Shown piece by piece: positions 63,761 to 64,000 of a stretch of 64,000 bases of DNA. A program made the translations under genes and the position numbers. Within the stretch, counting starts at the first letter, position 1. Every line of letters starts with the position of its first letter. Source of the DNA: Candidatus Methanocrinis natronophilus (GTDB taxonomy: Archaea > Halobacteriota > Methanosarcinia > Methanotrichales > Methanotrichaceae); assembly GCA_029167045.1 (NCBI GenBank), contig JARFPK010000002.1, forward strand, positions 35,957 to 99,956, given 5' to 3'. Under the pieces are notes generated by a model. It saw only the letters and a program-made list of their open reading frames with translations. It was not told where the DNA came from and did not search any database.

Positions 63761-64000
63761 CTACTCTTTCCCGGCGAGCCTCCTGATCATATCGCGCCCC
63801 GTCCCCCGCCCCAGGGGCTGGTCGAGGAGATAGTCGAGAAAATCGAAGACGATCGGAGAGATGAATACGTAAAACTCCCGGGTGAAGGTGAGGGCTTCTT
63901 CGACGCTTCTGAAGTGGCGGACCTCTATCATCTGACCCGAGCCGGTCCTCCGGCTCCGGACGACCTGGTCGGCGACGAAGGCCGAGGCGCCGCAGGAGGC
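63761..64000 (-). CDS. Hypothetical protein, 5' end beyond window
   Basis: The C-terminal 79 residues are visible, ending at TAG (63761-63763). A segment SGQMIEVRHFRSVEEALTFTREFYVFISPIVFDFLDYLL precedes a basic tail (GRDMIRRLAGKE). I do not recognise the family. An A/T-rich stretch follows the stop. The gap 63528-63760 shows no further gene. Confidence 0.6.
   Translation of the reverse strand, partial: ASCGASAFVADQVVRSRRTGSGQMIEVRHFRSVEEALTFTREFYVFISPIVFDFLDYLLDQPLGRGTGRDMIRRLAGKE

Overview
The window comes from a high-GC methanogenic archaeon, most likely a Methanothrix (Methanosaeta)-type acetoclastic methanogen. The archaeal core set is clear: S13-S4-S11-RpoD, L21e-RpoF-DUF655-RsmA, PAN, aMBF1, TrmY/Pus10, AMP phosphorylase and CTP-dependent riboflavin kinase. 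MfnB (methanofuran synthesis) marks a methanogen. Two CoA-transferase/GNAT fusions fit Methanothrix-like genomes. The genus is an inference from gene content, not from a search.

Region 1 (1-14.2 kb, mostly minus strand) is an envelope/cytoskeleton cluster. It reads, in transcription order: a secreted 1235-aa beta-repeat protein, a secreted membrane-anchored protein, a multi-pass membrane protein, a divergent FtsZ/tubulin-superfamily GTPase (ATGA overlap with the membrane protein), a YfbK-type von Willebrand A protein with an intact MIDAS, and a secreted HEAT/TPR protein. Upstream lies a secreted TPR/transglutaminase protein with eight near-identical 102-bp repeats. I consider this the best candidate for a poorly described system: a cytoplasmic filament-type GTPase coupled through a membrane protein to large surface proteins.

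Region 2 (14.2-24.4 kb) is gene-poor and contains decayed sequence: a dispersed terminator-like repeat, an IS21-like remnant, a secreted coiled-coil protein, a SpoIIM-family membrane protein, a winged-helix plus Hfq/LSm-like pair, a dockerin-tagged substrate-binding protein, and long non-coding stretches with GAA-loop mini-hairpins.

Region 3 (24.4-31.4 kb) is an integrative element: AEP primase/SF3 helicase, small regulators, a tyrosine recombinase and a ribbon-helix-helix protein, ending at tRNA-Leu(GAG). In other archaea this tRNA is followed by L18e-L13-S9, so the element appears to have separated rpoD-tRNA-Leu from that operon.

Region 4 (31.5-54.8 kb) is dense core genome: transcription/translation genes, shikimate pathway, rRNA and tRNA modification, proteasome functions, nucleotide salvage, serine and methanofuran synthesis. 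Region 5 (52.8-64 kb) holds two paralogous CoA-transferase/GNAT genes. Between them are a low-GC TIR-domain gene, a broken copy of the neighbouring 8-oxoguanine glycosylase, a frameshifted glyoxalase, and DNA-repair-like genes (Cdd1-like HhH protein, Ogg2, and a radical-SAM/TIGR03915 pair). The second of two histone-deacetylase-fold enzymes in the window (after 41627-42475) and a truncated ORF close the window.
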